From assembly GCA_028538565.1 (NCBI GenBank), contig JAPQWN010000005.1, positions 38,839,339-38,903,338 of the forward strand: DNA of 64,000 nucleotides. Reading direction: 5' to 3'. The notes below the pieces were generated by a model. The model saw only the letters and a program-made list of their open reading frames with translations, ran no database searches and was not told the DNA's origin. This document shows positions 54,203 through 64,000 of this stretch, one piece after another; positions within the stretch are counted from its first letter, which is position 1, and every line of letters starts with the position of its first letter. The DNA is from Umbellularia californica (Eukaryota; Streptophyta; Magnoliopsida; Laurales; Lauraceae). The translations under genes and the position numbers were made by a program.

Positions 54203-56938
54203 CTGCACATTTTCATTTTTGTATAGAGGTGGCATGAAATCATCAAGAGTGAATTTTCTTACCGCCTTGGAGGTTTTGGGAAGAGATTCTTCCATCGTCC
54301 CTAGTGAAGCAGTGGAAGAAGTTTCTGCTTTTTCATGGACTTCTTGTTTTGGTTGAGACTTCTGCTGCTGTTTGAGCTTGCGGAGCTGTCTCTTGGCTTG
54401 CCTTTGCTGCTGAGCGGTCGGCTTTGTTTTGACGATCTCCCAGTTTTCATCATCTAGGAGATCGGGATGCACCCATATAGGTTGTCCATCTGGTGTTGGA
54501 TAGGGAACCAATTCTTGGGACGCTTGAGCCATTTTTATCACCTTGAATGAAGTAGTGATCTTCTCCTTCGGTGACTTTGAAGTTTGCCGACATGACACCA
54601 TGTTGACAGAGGCGGGGCCATAGTTTTTATCAAAGGTTATGACTCCGTTTTTCCACATCTCATTGATCTTCTCTCTCACAACGAAGCATTGATTGAGAGG
54701 ATTTGAGATCATCTGATGGTATGGACAGTAACGGGGATCATTGGTTTTGCCAACATCTCCCGGTCTTTTGGGCTCTGGCAAAATGAGTTTGCCATTTGCT
54801 AGGAGAGCCTCAAAGATTTCTTCAACGTCTTCATCGAACGGATATTTCTTTTCTACACGCTCTTTGAAGGCATCAGAGAGTTCAGGTCTTTTACCTGCAG
54901 TTTTGTTTTCAGGTTTCTTTGGCTGCTGAGGAGCTGACTTAGTCTGCACATTGAGAACCTCCTTTTTCTTTGGTTTTGAGGTTGTAACAGCAGGCGGCTC
55001 TTTCTTTGATGATTTCTGACTGTTGAGGTCTTTGATCACCATTTCAGCTTCCATGGAGGCTTCGAGGAGTTCCCCTAAGTTCTTTGATTTGTTGCCGATG
55101 ATCATGGAGCGAATTTTTGCTCTCATATTGTTACGGCAGATATCGACTAGCGACGCTTGTGGCAGTACATCTGAGCATTTGTACGCCATTGCCTTCCATA
55201 TGTGAATGAAGTCGTATGTTGACTCATTCTCTCCCTGTTTTAGGCTGCAGAGTTGAGCCATAGTAACAGGATGATCCTCACCTTGGAAGTGGGTCAGGAA
55301 GCGTGTCTCTAGCATAGTCCAGTTCTGGATGGAGTTCTCCGGTAGAGTGGAGTACCAATCAAAGGCTGTACCTTTTAGGGTACTTGCGAAGAGGCGAATC
55401 TTGAGGGCATCTTGATCCGCAATAGCTCCCGTTAGGATCTTGAAATAGATGACATGCTGTCTGGCTGAACCTTTCCCAGTATATGTCTGGAGAGTAGGTT
55501 GTTTGAATTTTGCCGGGAACGGAACCGAGTCCATCCATAGAGGGTAGGGTGGCTTGATCCCATGTTCCTTCAATGTATCCTCTTCTTTTGCTTTTGCGAG
55601 GATATCTTCCACGTCTTTTCTGGTAAGGGTGCGAGACTCATTGTTTTCTGCATTGCCCTCATCATATTCATGATTCGGAGGGGTTTCATTGTTAGGTGGT
55701 GGACGCTGTAGAGTGAGAATCAAATTTTCCATCAGAGTCTTAATTCTCTGTTGTCCTTGCTCCAACTGCTGGATGCGTGCAGTTACGTCATCATGCGGTG
55801 GAGGCTGCTCAGAACTTGTAGCCAAGACGTTCATCCCTCGGGATTCGAACGAAGAAATCGTCCTGGTGACTGAGCTGGGGCTCATTCTTCTGGATGAAGA
55901 ATCTGAGGAGTGGTTACTCCGATGTCCTTGGCTTGGAGGAGTGGAAGATTCCTCCAGATGTGTTTGTGTCCGAGAGACGCTGCGAGTCACTGGACGTCTA
56001 ACACTGATTTTGGTTGCTGACTTCTGGCGTTTTCTGGTTTTGCCAACCATATGAACAACAACAAATTGGTCGGGTCTTTCTTTTTTGACCCATTTGTTTG
56101 AGACGTGGAGAGTAGAATGCTGGGTTCTTTGTTTCTCGAGTCTCTTATGTCGATATGTAGTGCGGCGACGCATACGACGAGCAATTTGAGCTTCAGTCAG
56201 CTCTGGCTGGGCTCTGGCGATGAAGGATGTAGTCTCTTGTGCGCAGCAGCCGAGTTTGTCTTCTTTGAAGCTTGGCAAGGATAGAATCTGGACACGGTCC
56301 TTTGTCTGTCGCAATGAAGACTTGAATTTTGCGAGCTCGGCCCCTGTTGAGATGAAGGGTCAACTCGCGGGAGTGCAGGCTTCAGCATGTTTTTGCATAG
56401 GCCTAACGATGCAGGATTTGATTTTGGGCTTGTAGGAGCAAGCCGGCTCATGATGATTTTGTTTGTTTTTTGGGTGGAGGGTAGGTTTCTCCTCTTTCAT
56501 GTAAGAGAGAGGGTAGAACTGATTCTCCTTGAGAGGGGCCAGGTATGCTGGCTTTGCAGATGTTTGGGACCTCCGTTGCTTTGGCGAAGATCTCGGGGAC
56601 CAGGTTTTGGTGTAAACCTGGTTTCTTGTGGGTTGAGGCTTCGTGGGAACGCCACGGGCTTCAGGCTTCTTGGTGTTTGCCCTTGGTGCCATTTTAGTGA
56701 CACGTTGCGGGGTGGTTTTCTGCTTCTTGGCAGGTACAGTGTCTTCTGCGGGAAGTGGGAATGGTCCCAGCGATCCGAAGACGATGGTCCGGGGAGTTGA
56801 AGTTGACCCGGTGTTTGGGGAGTTGTCGAGAGAGATGACGCTTCGGCAACTAGCAAGGCGCTTATGCTTGTTTTGCTTATCTTGAAGCATAAGCTGGTAC
56901 TTGTTCTCATCGAAAGTGATGGTCAATGAAGCTGCCAT
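54203..56938 (-). pseudogene. gag: Element IV: gag
   Basis: The ATG is at 56938 (MAASLTITFDENKYQLML). The N-terminal basic, Pro-rich region runs about 192 codons to an in-frame TGA at 56360, where element II has CGA. The same frame then stays open for over 700 codons. It includes a Ser/Arg-rich stretch, FESRGMNVLATSSE, a Lys/Glu helix, and the capsid domain at about 55500-55050 (WYSTLPENSIQNWTMLETRF, LKQGENESTYDFIHIWKAMA). NNMRAKIRSMIIGNKSKNLG and a Cys/His segment (YCPYHQMISNPLNQCFVV) follow. The long N-terminal extension is a Tat/Ogre feature. One stop and the downstream 2-nt deletion are the only breaks. Confidence 0.88.
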
Positions 56939-58674
56939 TGTTAGTTTTGGAAAACTTCTGAAACAAGACCAAATCCATTAGTAATCACAAGAATATGGTG
57001 ATCGTAAATGGAGAACAACTATGGTTTTGTCTTTTCAAATCACTTGAGGGGACATGGCCCAACCCAAGGACGATGAAGAAGGCAAAAAACCATAGAGGAT
57101 ACAATTGTTCTAAAATGCAAGTATGGTAGGCTCAGAGTGAGCGTTCCAGTGACTGCTAGAAGCAATTGTAGACCTTAATTCAAATTACCGAGAAGCAAGG
57201 CTCACTCGAGGTAAAATGATATAAGGTTGGAGATACAAATGTGTCGGTCGCGAATACAATAGACCCGAAAGGGCGTACTAGCACCGCTAGGCACAAATGT
57301 TGCAAATCGTATCCTTGGAAAGGACACGAGATGGGATTTTTTTGAAATGTCAAAATTTGGTTCATAAAGGAGAGCAAATGGTGTTCCAATCTGAACAAAG
57401 GCTCAACATTTCTTCGAGCGCTAAATTCGGAAGGGAAGGAACCAGAATTTCTCGGATGTGAATCCAATAATGACGGAAGTTTTTTTTGAAAGGTCAAGAT
57501 TGAATTCATTGAAGAGAGCAAATGGTGTTCCATTCCGAACAAGGCTTAACATTTTTGCGAGCGCTAAATCCAAAAGGGAAAGAACCAAGATTTCTCAACT
57601 CTGAATTCAAAGTGACAGAAGTTTTTTTTTAAAGGTCAAGATTGAATTCATCGAAGAGAGCAAATGGTGTTCCATTCCGAACAAGGCTCAACATTTCTGC
57701 GAGCGCTAAATCCGAAAGGGAAAGAACCAAGATTTCTCAACTCTGAATTCAAAGTGACAGAAGTTTTTTTTTTTTTAAGGATTTTTTTTAGAGAATTTTT
57801 TTTGAAAGGTGCACATAAATTTCCAATTCGATCTTATGAAACCTTAGTAGATAGATCAGCCCCCAGGTAAGGGTAGAATTACTTAATGAACCCGTTTGGA
57901 GGACCCTTGCCTCGAATAGTCTAGCTGTCTCCACACTCTGGACAAGGCTTTTCTTACATCCACTTTGGTCAAAGAACGCAACTGGTGCAACCTTAGTGTT
58001 TTTTTTTTTTTTTTTTAAATCCCTTTTTTTTTAAAGGTTTTTTATAAACTCATTAAAGAGAACAAATGGTGTTCCAATCCGAACAAAGGCTCAACATTTC
58101 AGCGAGCGCTAAATTCGAAGGGAATGAACCAAGGTTTCTCAAATTTAAATGCAAAAGAGAGAAAGCTAAAATTTTTTTGAATTTATAATTTTTTTTTGAA
58201 ATCCCAATTTGGACTCATCAAAGAGAAAAGATGGCCCAATCCCCAATATGAACGATAGCTGCGAACATTTCTGTGAGCTATCGAGTTCAAGGGGGAGAGG
58301 ATCAAAATTTCTCAAAGTTGAATCTTGAGAAAGAGAGATCATTTTTTTTTTTTGAAAAAGTTTGAAACGAAGGTGTTTTTTTTAATTTTTTTTTAAAAAT
58401 CCCAATTGGACTCATCAAAGAGAAAAGATGGCCCAATCCCTGATATGAACGATAGCTGTGAACATTTCTGTGAGCTATCAAGTTCGAAGAGGGAAGGATC
58501 AAAATTTCTTAAAGTTGAGTTTTTAAGAAAAAGAGATCAGATTTGTTTTTTTTTTTTTGAAGTGAGAAAGAACAATTGAAATCCCATCTCATGTTTTTTA
58601 GATGCAAAATGCAACATAGGCCACCAACTAGAAAGGAGCCAAGTGATCAAAGCATCACGTTCTCAAGTCAACGT
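56939..58674 (-). other. Element IV: 5' untranslated region made of tandem units
   Basis: Units of about 142-144 bp carry 'gagagcaaatggtgttcc', 'gaacaaggctcaacatttctgcgagcgctaaat' and 'gaaccaagatttctcaa'. They start at about 57340, 57485 and 57630, with related units at 58030, 58200 and 58385, each separated by T homopolymers. A unique block (57810-58000) interrupts the array and is conserved in element II at 10720-10880. No ORF is supported. Confidence 0.82.
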
Positions 58675-58692
58675 GTCCCACCGGGTGTGCCA
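58675..58692 (-). other. Element IV: primer binding site
   Basis: On the minus strand TGGCACACCCGGTGGGAC starts 3 bases after the LTR end (CCATCA-AGT-TGG). It is the same site as in element II with one base different. Confidence 0.78.
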
Positions 58693-58695
58693 ACT

Positions 58696-61144
58696 TGATG
58701 GACCCGAAAGAAATCTTCCGTCCTCTCCTTCCGCACCCCGGGGGCTGACCTGGGTCTCGGCGGAGGAGGGAAAATCTCGGGCATCAACATTTTTGTACGG
58801 GTATGCCAGATTTACTTTCTACTTGGAATAATGGTGATAATCCGGAGATTCACCTTCGCAAGTGGAAATGAAATCAATCCTTTTTTCTAACTTTTCAAAT
58901 TGCATAAATATTAAGAAAATAGACAAGTTTTTAGAATGCCGTAGGAGGCGTTTTTGTTTGTTTGCCGTGAAAGGCGATTTTACAAAACTCATCAAATATG
59001 AAAGACAAGAATTGTGATTTCTTTTTGTCTCTTTAAGAAATACAAACTACAATAGAAAAGGAAGAAAAGGGATCTAACTTCTCAGGAGATTGTGAGGACA
59101 CGTTGAGATCGACGGTCGCAAGTCATGTATGGGCTTCGCCATCGTCCTTCAAATGAGAACATGTGATGCTTTGATTCTTTGGCTTGGCTCCTAACCTCAA
59201 TTTTTTTAAGGACAAGGACCAAGAGAAGGTCCTATATCCAATGAAAAACCAAGTAAACGGGCTGAAAAGCCGCGTTTAGGCCATGTTGGAGAAGGAGGTG
59301 ACCCTGGGGGGGTGGCCCCCCAAGGTACGCTGATCACCTTGTGGTGCTTCTAGGAGCAAAGTAGCAGGACTTCGTCTCTCTCTTGGATTTTCTGGTTTTT
59401 CATAGCTTGCACTTGGGATCTCTTTTCATCATGCTTTCTTCTTGGAATGGACCTCCTTTTATAGGCTTTTGGTAGCCATGAGGTGTTTATTGGCATTGAT
59501 GGCCATGATGAAAGAATTGATGATGAGTTACAAGTTGATTTTGTAACTCCTTTTTCAAGGCTTGTGATTGGCCGACGAAGGTAGTGGGCATTTAATCACC
59601 TTTATGCTTCATGATGATGGGAGTTTCATGGGTTTAATGCCATGATTGCTTGGATTTGTGACTCCCAAATGCTTGGTTCTGATTGGGCCGTCCAAAATAA
59701 TGAGTTAATGACTGCTTTAATGGGTCAATTAACGACATTAAGTGGTTGCCAAGGCATGTGAAGAGTCGCGGGCCGTGCTGCGCCTTTTGAGATTCTCCTT
59801 GCGATCATCACGGGTGGATCCACGCATTATTTGATGTCGGATTGCGATGCAATTTCAGACATTGATTGACATTGGTGGGCCGGTGACATCTGTCTTGTCG
59901 ATTTCACGATCGGTCGGACAGAAAGTGCACTTTCTTGGTCAGCCGGTTGGCGATCTTGAGGCGATCGGTGATGATTTCATGCTTTTGACGGCGGATCCGA
60001 GATGTCGACGAAGATCAGTGGTTTTTAAGCACCGAACATTGGATTTTCAGAAAATCACAGAGGCCAGAACACCCGAAACGCGAAAAGAATCGGAAAACGG
60101 ACGATTTGGCGCAAAATCCGACGACCATAGGGCTTCGGCCCGTTTGGTCGCCGAGCGTCGTTTTCGGCCGTTTTTTTGTCTTTTTCGTTCCTTTTTTCTT
60201 CTGTATTTTTCTTGACATTTTTCCTCAATTATTGACTTGATTTTCTTGGAGAAATCTTGATGAGAACCCTCGCGAAATCGGAGCACAAAGTTTCCTATTT
60301 TTCGGGAAAGCCGAAGACTTTGTAGCCGATTTTCCGTCAAGCGTCGAAACTAGGTCAAACGATGTCGGAATGACCTGAAAATTGAGGTGAAGCTTCTTGA
60401 GCAGTGGATAGGACCAACCATGGGCTTTTATTTGAGTTTTGAAGCCGTTTGGAGTCCCATCGATGCTTCACTTGATTTTGCTGCAGGGAAAATGCCGAGC
60501 TTTGATATGTGGTCAAACGATGTCCGATTGACTTGAAATTTGACGAGGAGCCTATTGGAGTCATTTTGAGACGTTCCATGGGCTCTGTTTTGGATGTCAT
60601 GGTCCTGAGTTGCTCCGCCGCCGGTAGGCTTGATTTTCTCTCGGAGCATCGAAACCTGGTCAAACGTTGTCGGAATGACCTGAAATTTGACGTGCAGCCT
60701 TTTGGAAGCATGTTGAAGCCACTCATGTATTTTGTTTGATGAGTGATGGCTTCGGTGGTTCCCGCCGCCGGGAGGCTTGATTTTGCTGCTCGAGCATTGA
60801 TGGAGGGTCAAACGTTGTCGGTTTGACTTGAAATTTGGCATGGAGCCCTTCGGAGACATTCTAGAGTCATCCGTAGGCTTTGATCAAAGTTTTGGTGTCT
60901 TTGATGATGTTGCCGCCGGGAGCGCTTGTTTAGCTGTCGGAGCGGTGAAGTTGGGCCAAACGATGTCGGAATGACCCGAAACCTCAGGTGTACCCCTCTT
61001 TTAGCTGTCTTGAAGGATCTCTCAGTTTCTCTCTGATTCTGACAAAATATGATGCTTGAAGTAGCCTTGCCTATTTTTAGCAGGATGCAGCTTCAGGAGG
61101 CTTCTCGATGTTAAGGAGACATATTGTCTTTTTTGGTGTCAACA
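58696..61144 (-). repeat. Element IV: 5' LTR
   Basis: Plus-strand ends are TGATGGACCCGAAAG and TTGGTGTCAACA; length 2449 bp. It is adjacent to the PBS, which fixes it as the 5' LTR. The duplication CATCC follows at 61145, where the element II protease region resumes (CATCCGAGGATGAATCC). Confidence 0.95.
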
Positions 61145-63660
61145 CATCCGAGGATGAATCCGACTTCCAACAGTTTATTCTAGGGGCATCTCCTATCGGA
61201 GTAACCTGCAATGCGATAGCTTAGGATGATAGTGCCTCTGAAGTTTCATCTGTTGAAGACACATACTCTCAGACTACATCTGGTAGTATATCTTCCAGAG
61301 CTACATCTTCTCAGTTGACTTCCACTGAGATATCACCTTCTCAGCCTTCGTCCCCTGAAACTGTGACATCAGAACTCACACCTCTTCCGACCGATCATCC
61401 TGAAGATACTCCAACCGATGAAGTCCTCTTCAATGAAAACTCGGTCAATTGGTCCCAGATACCCGACCTCATAGGTGATGTTTGGACCGATAAATTACTT
61501 AAAAAGGAAGAAAAGTTGATGGGTACTGTTCAGGATTTTCACCCGGAAAATGCTCCGTGTAACACAATTATTGAGGACGGCAATGCTACTACAGAGGCAT
61601 CTTCAGCAAATGAGAAGGATCAACCCTCTGATTTTGAGGGCGATCTTCTAAACGAAGAACTTCTAATTGAAGTTGGTAGAGGTACCCGCTCTGGCTGGGA
61701 TTACCACAAAAATTACAACCAACCTTCTTATTCTTATGTAAATCCTTCGGGAAAGCAAGTTGTAAACGCTCCAAGTGGTAACAATAATGAAGATGCAGGC
61801 CCCAAGGAAGCTTTCAAATATGACTTGATTGAGCACTTCAAAAACATACCTGCACAACTGCACATCCTTGACTTATTACGAATGTCTCCACACACTCGTG
61901 ATAATCTCATTTCAGAACTGTAAAGACTGAATGCGGATGTCGACAAACATGCCCCCACAAGTCCTACAAATTGAAATAGAATATAGGATAAAAAAATCAA
62001 CTACTTCCTCAAAGGGAGAAAATCAACTCTTGGTTCAGAAAGCAGCAAGTACAACCATCGCCTTCGATAAGGATGACCTCCTGCTAGGCGAGATAAAGTA
62101 CAACAGACCCTTGTACTTCACAGGATACGTCAAAGAGATGCCAATACACAGAGTCCAGATCGACCTAGGTTCTGCACCCAACCTCATCTCTACTTCGGCA
62201 CTCAAAGAGCTGGGCATTCCACCTAGCAAGCTGAGTTACACATCTGTATCCATCTTTGGATATGATGGGAGCACTCAAAGGCCTATTGGTAAAATCAGGT
62301 TCAAGTTGCAAATCAGTGATCTTATCTCTGAAGTCACTATGTATACAATAAGAACCCCTTCATGCTACAACATCCTTCTTGGACGCCCCTGGATACACGA
62401 GAATGGTGTCGTCCCTTCAACTTTAGATCAATGCATCAAGTTCATTGGCAACGACGGCTTGATACATCTAGTGTTTGCAGAAAAAAAGCTCTTCAAAGGC
62501 AAAGATGTTCATTTTGTAGATGCTCAGATGTACAACGATGAAAAAGAAGAAAATGAGGAAGAAACAACACCCTTTGCTGAAAATCTCCAGAAAGAGAAAG
62601 GTAAGGCTCCTCAGTAATCATTGGAAGAAAACAAACCTTCCGGTAAATCCGGAGAGAGCAATCCATCTCCCTTCATTGTCTCTCTCAAATCTTCCAAGCC
62701 TTTGGTGATCACCACTAAAGCAAAGAAGACAAAACAAAAGACTGGGGGCAAGTTTGTTGTATCCTTCATGTCTATCATGTAAGACACAGATTCAGATTCA
62801 GAGCCAGAAGACGATACACTATCAAGCAAGTTCAGCCTACTCTCACTCCATTGGAGACACCTGCTGACGTAAAAGACCCTGCGTCTGTTTTTTTCATCGT
62901 TCCAGCAACTACGACAGAAAAAAAGCCAATCTTCTTCCATAGATTGGAAGCTTCTTCATCAAATTCTTTGCCTCAACTATCCCTCTATAGTCCAATGGCA
63001 CAACCTATCATGAAGAAAATGGGCTCTGATGCTCATAATCCAATCGGTTTGGGAGGAGGTCGTGGTATTCTCACATCATTGGAACCCACCTTGACCAAAA
63101 GTCAATTGGAGGATTGGAACCCACCTTGACCAAAAGTCAATTGGAGGATTGGAAACTCCACCTTCATATAGACAAGTCTTCTATGGGTTGGGGCATGATC
63201 TTGACACTCCCATGAGGCAGTTGACACAAAGGCTGCAAAGTCGTTTTGTCGACAAGGCCTCAACATCTAGTGTTCATAAAGACATTGATCTCCTTGGATA
63301 TCTCTTTGAAGAGTCACCCGTCAAGAATCCAGGAAGCTCATCCAATTCGTACGATTTCTCTGATGATGAAGAGGAATTGTCCAACAACACAGAAACACAG
63401 TTTTCTGATCTAGAAGAACCATCGTCTCCAAAAGAAGTGCCCTTCTTCGACCCAGTTTCAGCAGATGATTGGGACTATCTCATACCAAGTCTTAAGAAGA
63501 GTACTGATCAAGAAGACCCATGGACAAAAGCAAGGCCTCGGTTTGCGAACACCTTTGGAACTCCAGAAGGCCATGTTGAGTTGGAAGCCTCTAAGAATAT
63601 TATGGAGGAACCACTTTCAAACCTTCCAACAGAAGATCCTGTTTAAAAATAGATTTGGGG
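61145..63660 (+). pseudogene. Element II: acidic linker, aspartic protease and G-patch-like segment
   Basis: It continues the frame broken at 32482. A Ser/Thr/Glu-rich linker leads to EAFKYDLIEHFKNIPAQLHI. A TAA at 61921 comes before the protease block 61931-62617, with VQIDLGSAPNLIS (the position after the catalytic Asp is Leu) and YNILLGRPWIHENGVVPST. Then come MKKMGSDAHNPIGLGGGRG (G-patch-like, 63010-63070) and an acidic linker. A 35-bp direct duplication at 63079-63148 shifts the frame. Several stops (62615, 62780) make it non-functional. Identity to element IV is high throughout. Confidence 0.85.
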
Positions 63661-64000
63661 ACACCTGATAACTCACGTCCTATATTCATAAGTAAGAATA
63701 TAAAGGATGATGAGTTACCCAAGTATATCTCTTTCTTTGTGAGTTCGTTGATTGTTTTGCATGGTCTTATGTTGAAGTGCCTGGCTTAGACCCCAAAATA
63801 GCAGTCCACAAACTCAATTTGCAAAAAGATATCAAGCCTGTCAAACAAGGTCAAAGAAGATTCCATCCTGACGTAATGGACAAAATTGAACAAGAAGTTC
63901 AAAAACTCAAAAGCGTTGGCTTCATTCGCGAGGAACAGCCTCCTGAATGGTTAGCCAACATCGTCCCTATGACAAAGAAAAATGGGCAGATTAGGGTATG
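63661..64000 (+). pseudogene. Element II: beginning of reverse transcriptase, truncated by the window edge
   Basis: It reads GTPDNSRPIFISKNIKDDEL, then after a frame change PGLDPKIAVHKLNLQKDIKP, QGQRRFHPDVMDKIEQEVQ and KKNGQIRV at the last bases. This parallels element IV at 42761-42400. The catalytic part lies beyond the window. Confidence 0.88.

Larger units (their letters stand above)
32483..61144 (-). mobile_element. Element IV: giant Tat-type Ty3 retrotransposon, minus strand, near full length, hosting element V
   Basis: It has two LTRs of 2449 and 2465 bp (58696-61144 as 5' LTR, 32483-34947 as 3' LTR) and a 5-bp duplication CATCC (32478-32482 and 61145-61149). On the minus strand the order is PBS, 1.7-kb leader, gag, protease, G-patch-like segment, RT, RNase H, second RNase H, integrase, 4.5-kb 3' region with an antisense gene, PPT. 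Without element V (8431 bp plus 5-bp TSD) it is about 20.2 kb, in the size range of Ogre/Tat giants. The LTRs are very similar to each other, yet pol carries several disabling changes. Confidence 0.95.
7620..64000 (+). mobile_element. Element II: Tat-type Ty3 retrotransposon, plus strand, split by two nested elements, right end outside window
   Basis: The parts are a 5' LTR (7620-10164), PBS and 5' UTR (10165-11167), the rest of the 5' UTR and gag (28884-32482), and the protease region plus start of RT (61145-64000). Element III interrupts it at 11168 and element IV at 32483, each with a clean 5-bp duplication, so the pieces can be joined unambiguously. Its proteins are homologous to those of element IV along the whole visible length. 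Every coding part carries frameshifts or stops, so it is a dead copy. Its 3' LTR and own target duplication are not in the window. The flank before the 5' LTR is ATTGG. Confidence 0.88.

Noticed and set aside
1..64000. Host protein-coding genes, tRNA or rRNA genes
   Set aside because: Every long ORF could be assigned to a retroelement or to repeat composition. I saw no cloverleaf-forming tRNA or rRNA core sequence, although a covariance search was not possible.

Overview
The window is land-plant repeat DNA, probably from a seed plant with a large genome. It consists almost entirely of LTR retrotransposons inserted into one another. The evidence is initiator-tRNA-Met-type primer sites, Tat-type Ty3 pol genes with a second (archaeal-type) RNase H, a Tekay/Del-type chromodomain, and Sirevirus-like LTRs. 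I see no convincing host gene, rRNA, tRNA or CRISPR array. The species cannot be told from the sequence.

Layout from left to right. 1-899 is the 3' part of a probable Copia LTR. 900-7619 is the end of a minus-strand Tat element (element I: 3' LTR plus 3' UTR). Its LTR is split by a reverse solo Tekay LTR (1711-6707, TSD CCCAT), which is itself split by a Sirevirus-like solo LTR (1781-3689, TSD GATGG). Element II, a plus-strand Tat element, starts at 7620 and runs off the right edge. Two giant insertions cut it. The first is element III, a plus-strand Tekay/Del chromovirus (11168-28883, TSD GTACG). Element III carries a solo Tat LTR and a TIR-bounded DNA element in its 5' LTR, and a reverse solo Tekay LTR in its gag. 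The second is element IV, a minus-strand Tat element (32483-61144, TSD CATCC, about 20.2 kb without its guest). Inside the gag-pro region of element IV lies element V (45474-53904, TSD ATTTG), a young 8.4-kb Sirevirus-like element on the plus strand. Element II resumes at 61145 with its protease region and enters reverse transcriptase at the edge.

Functional state. Elements II and III are heavily decayed. Element IV keeps the full Tat order (gag, protease, G-patch-like segment, RT, RNase H, second RNase H, integrase) but has stops, frameshifts and an integrase Asp-to-Asn change. Its 4.5-kb region between pol and the 3' LTR is packed with tandem repeats and holds a plausible spliced antisense gene (start 36003, intron 36013-37119, stop 37457). 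Element V has almost identical LTRs and two long open ORFs, but no protease, integrase, RT or RNase H. It encodes a shortened Gag with a CCHC knuckle and a second protein resembling the 'putative plant transposon protein' family. It is therefore non-autonomous and must depend on enzymes supplied in trans.

The best candidates for something new are (1) the antisense spliced gene of element IV, (2) the organisation of element V, with a possible internal promoter and intron before its second ORF, and (3) arrays of short palindromes in LTRs of several unrelated families.
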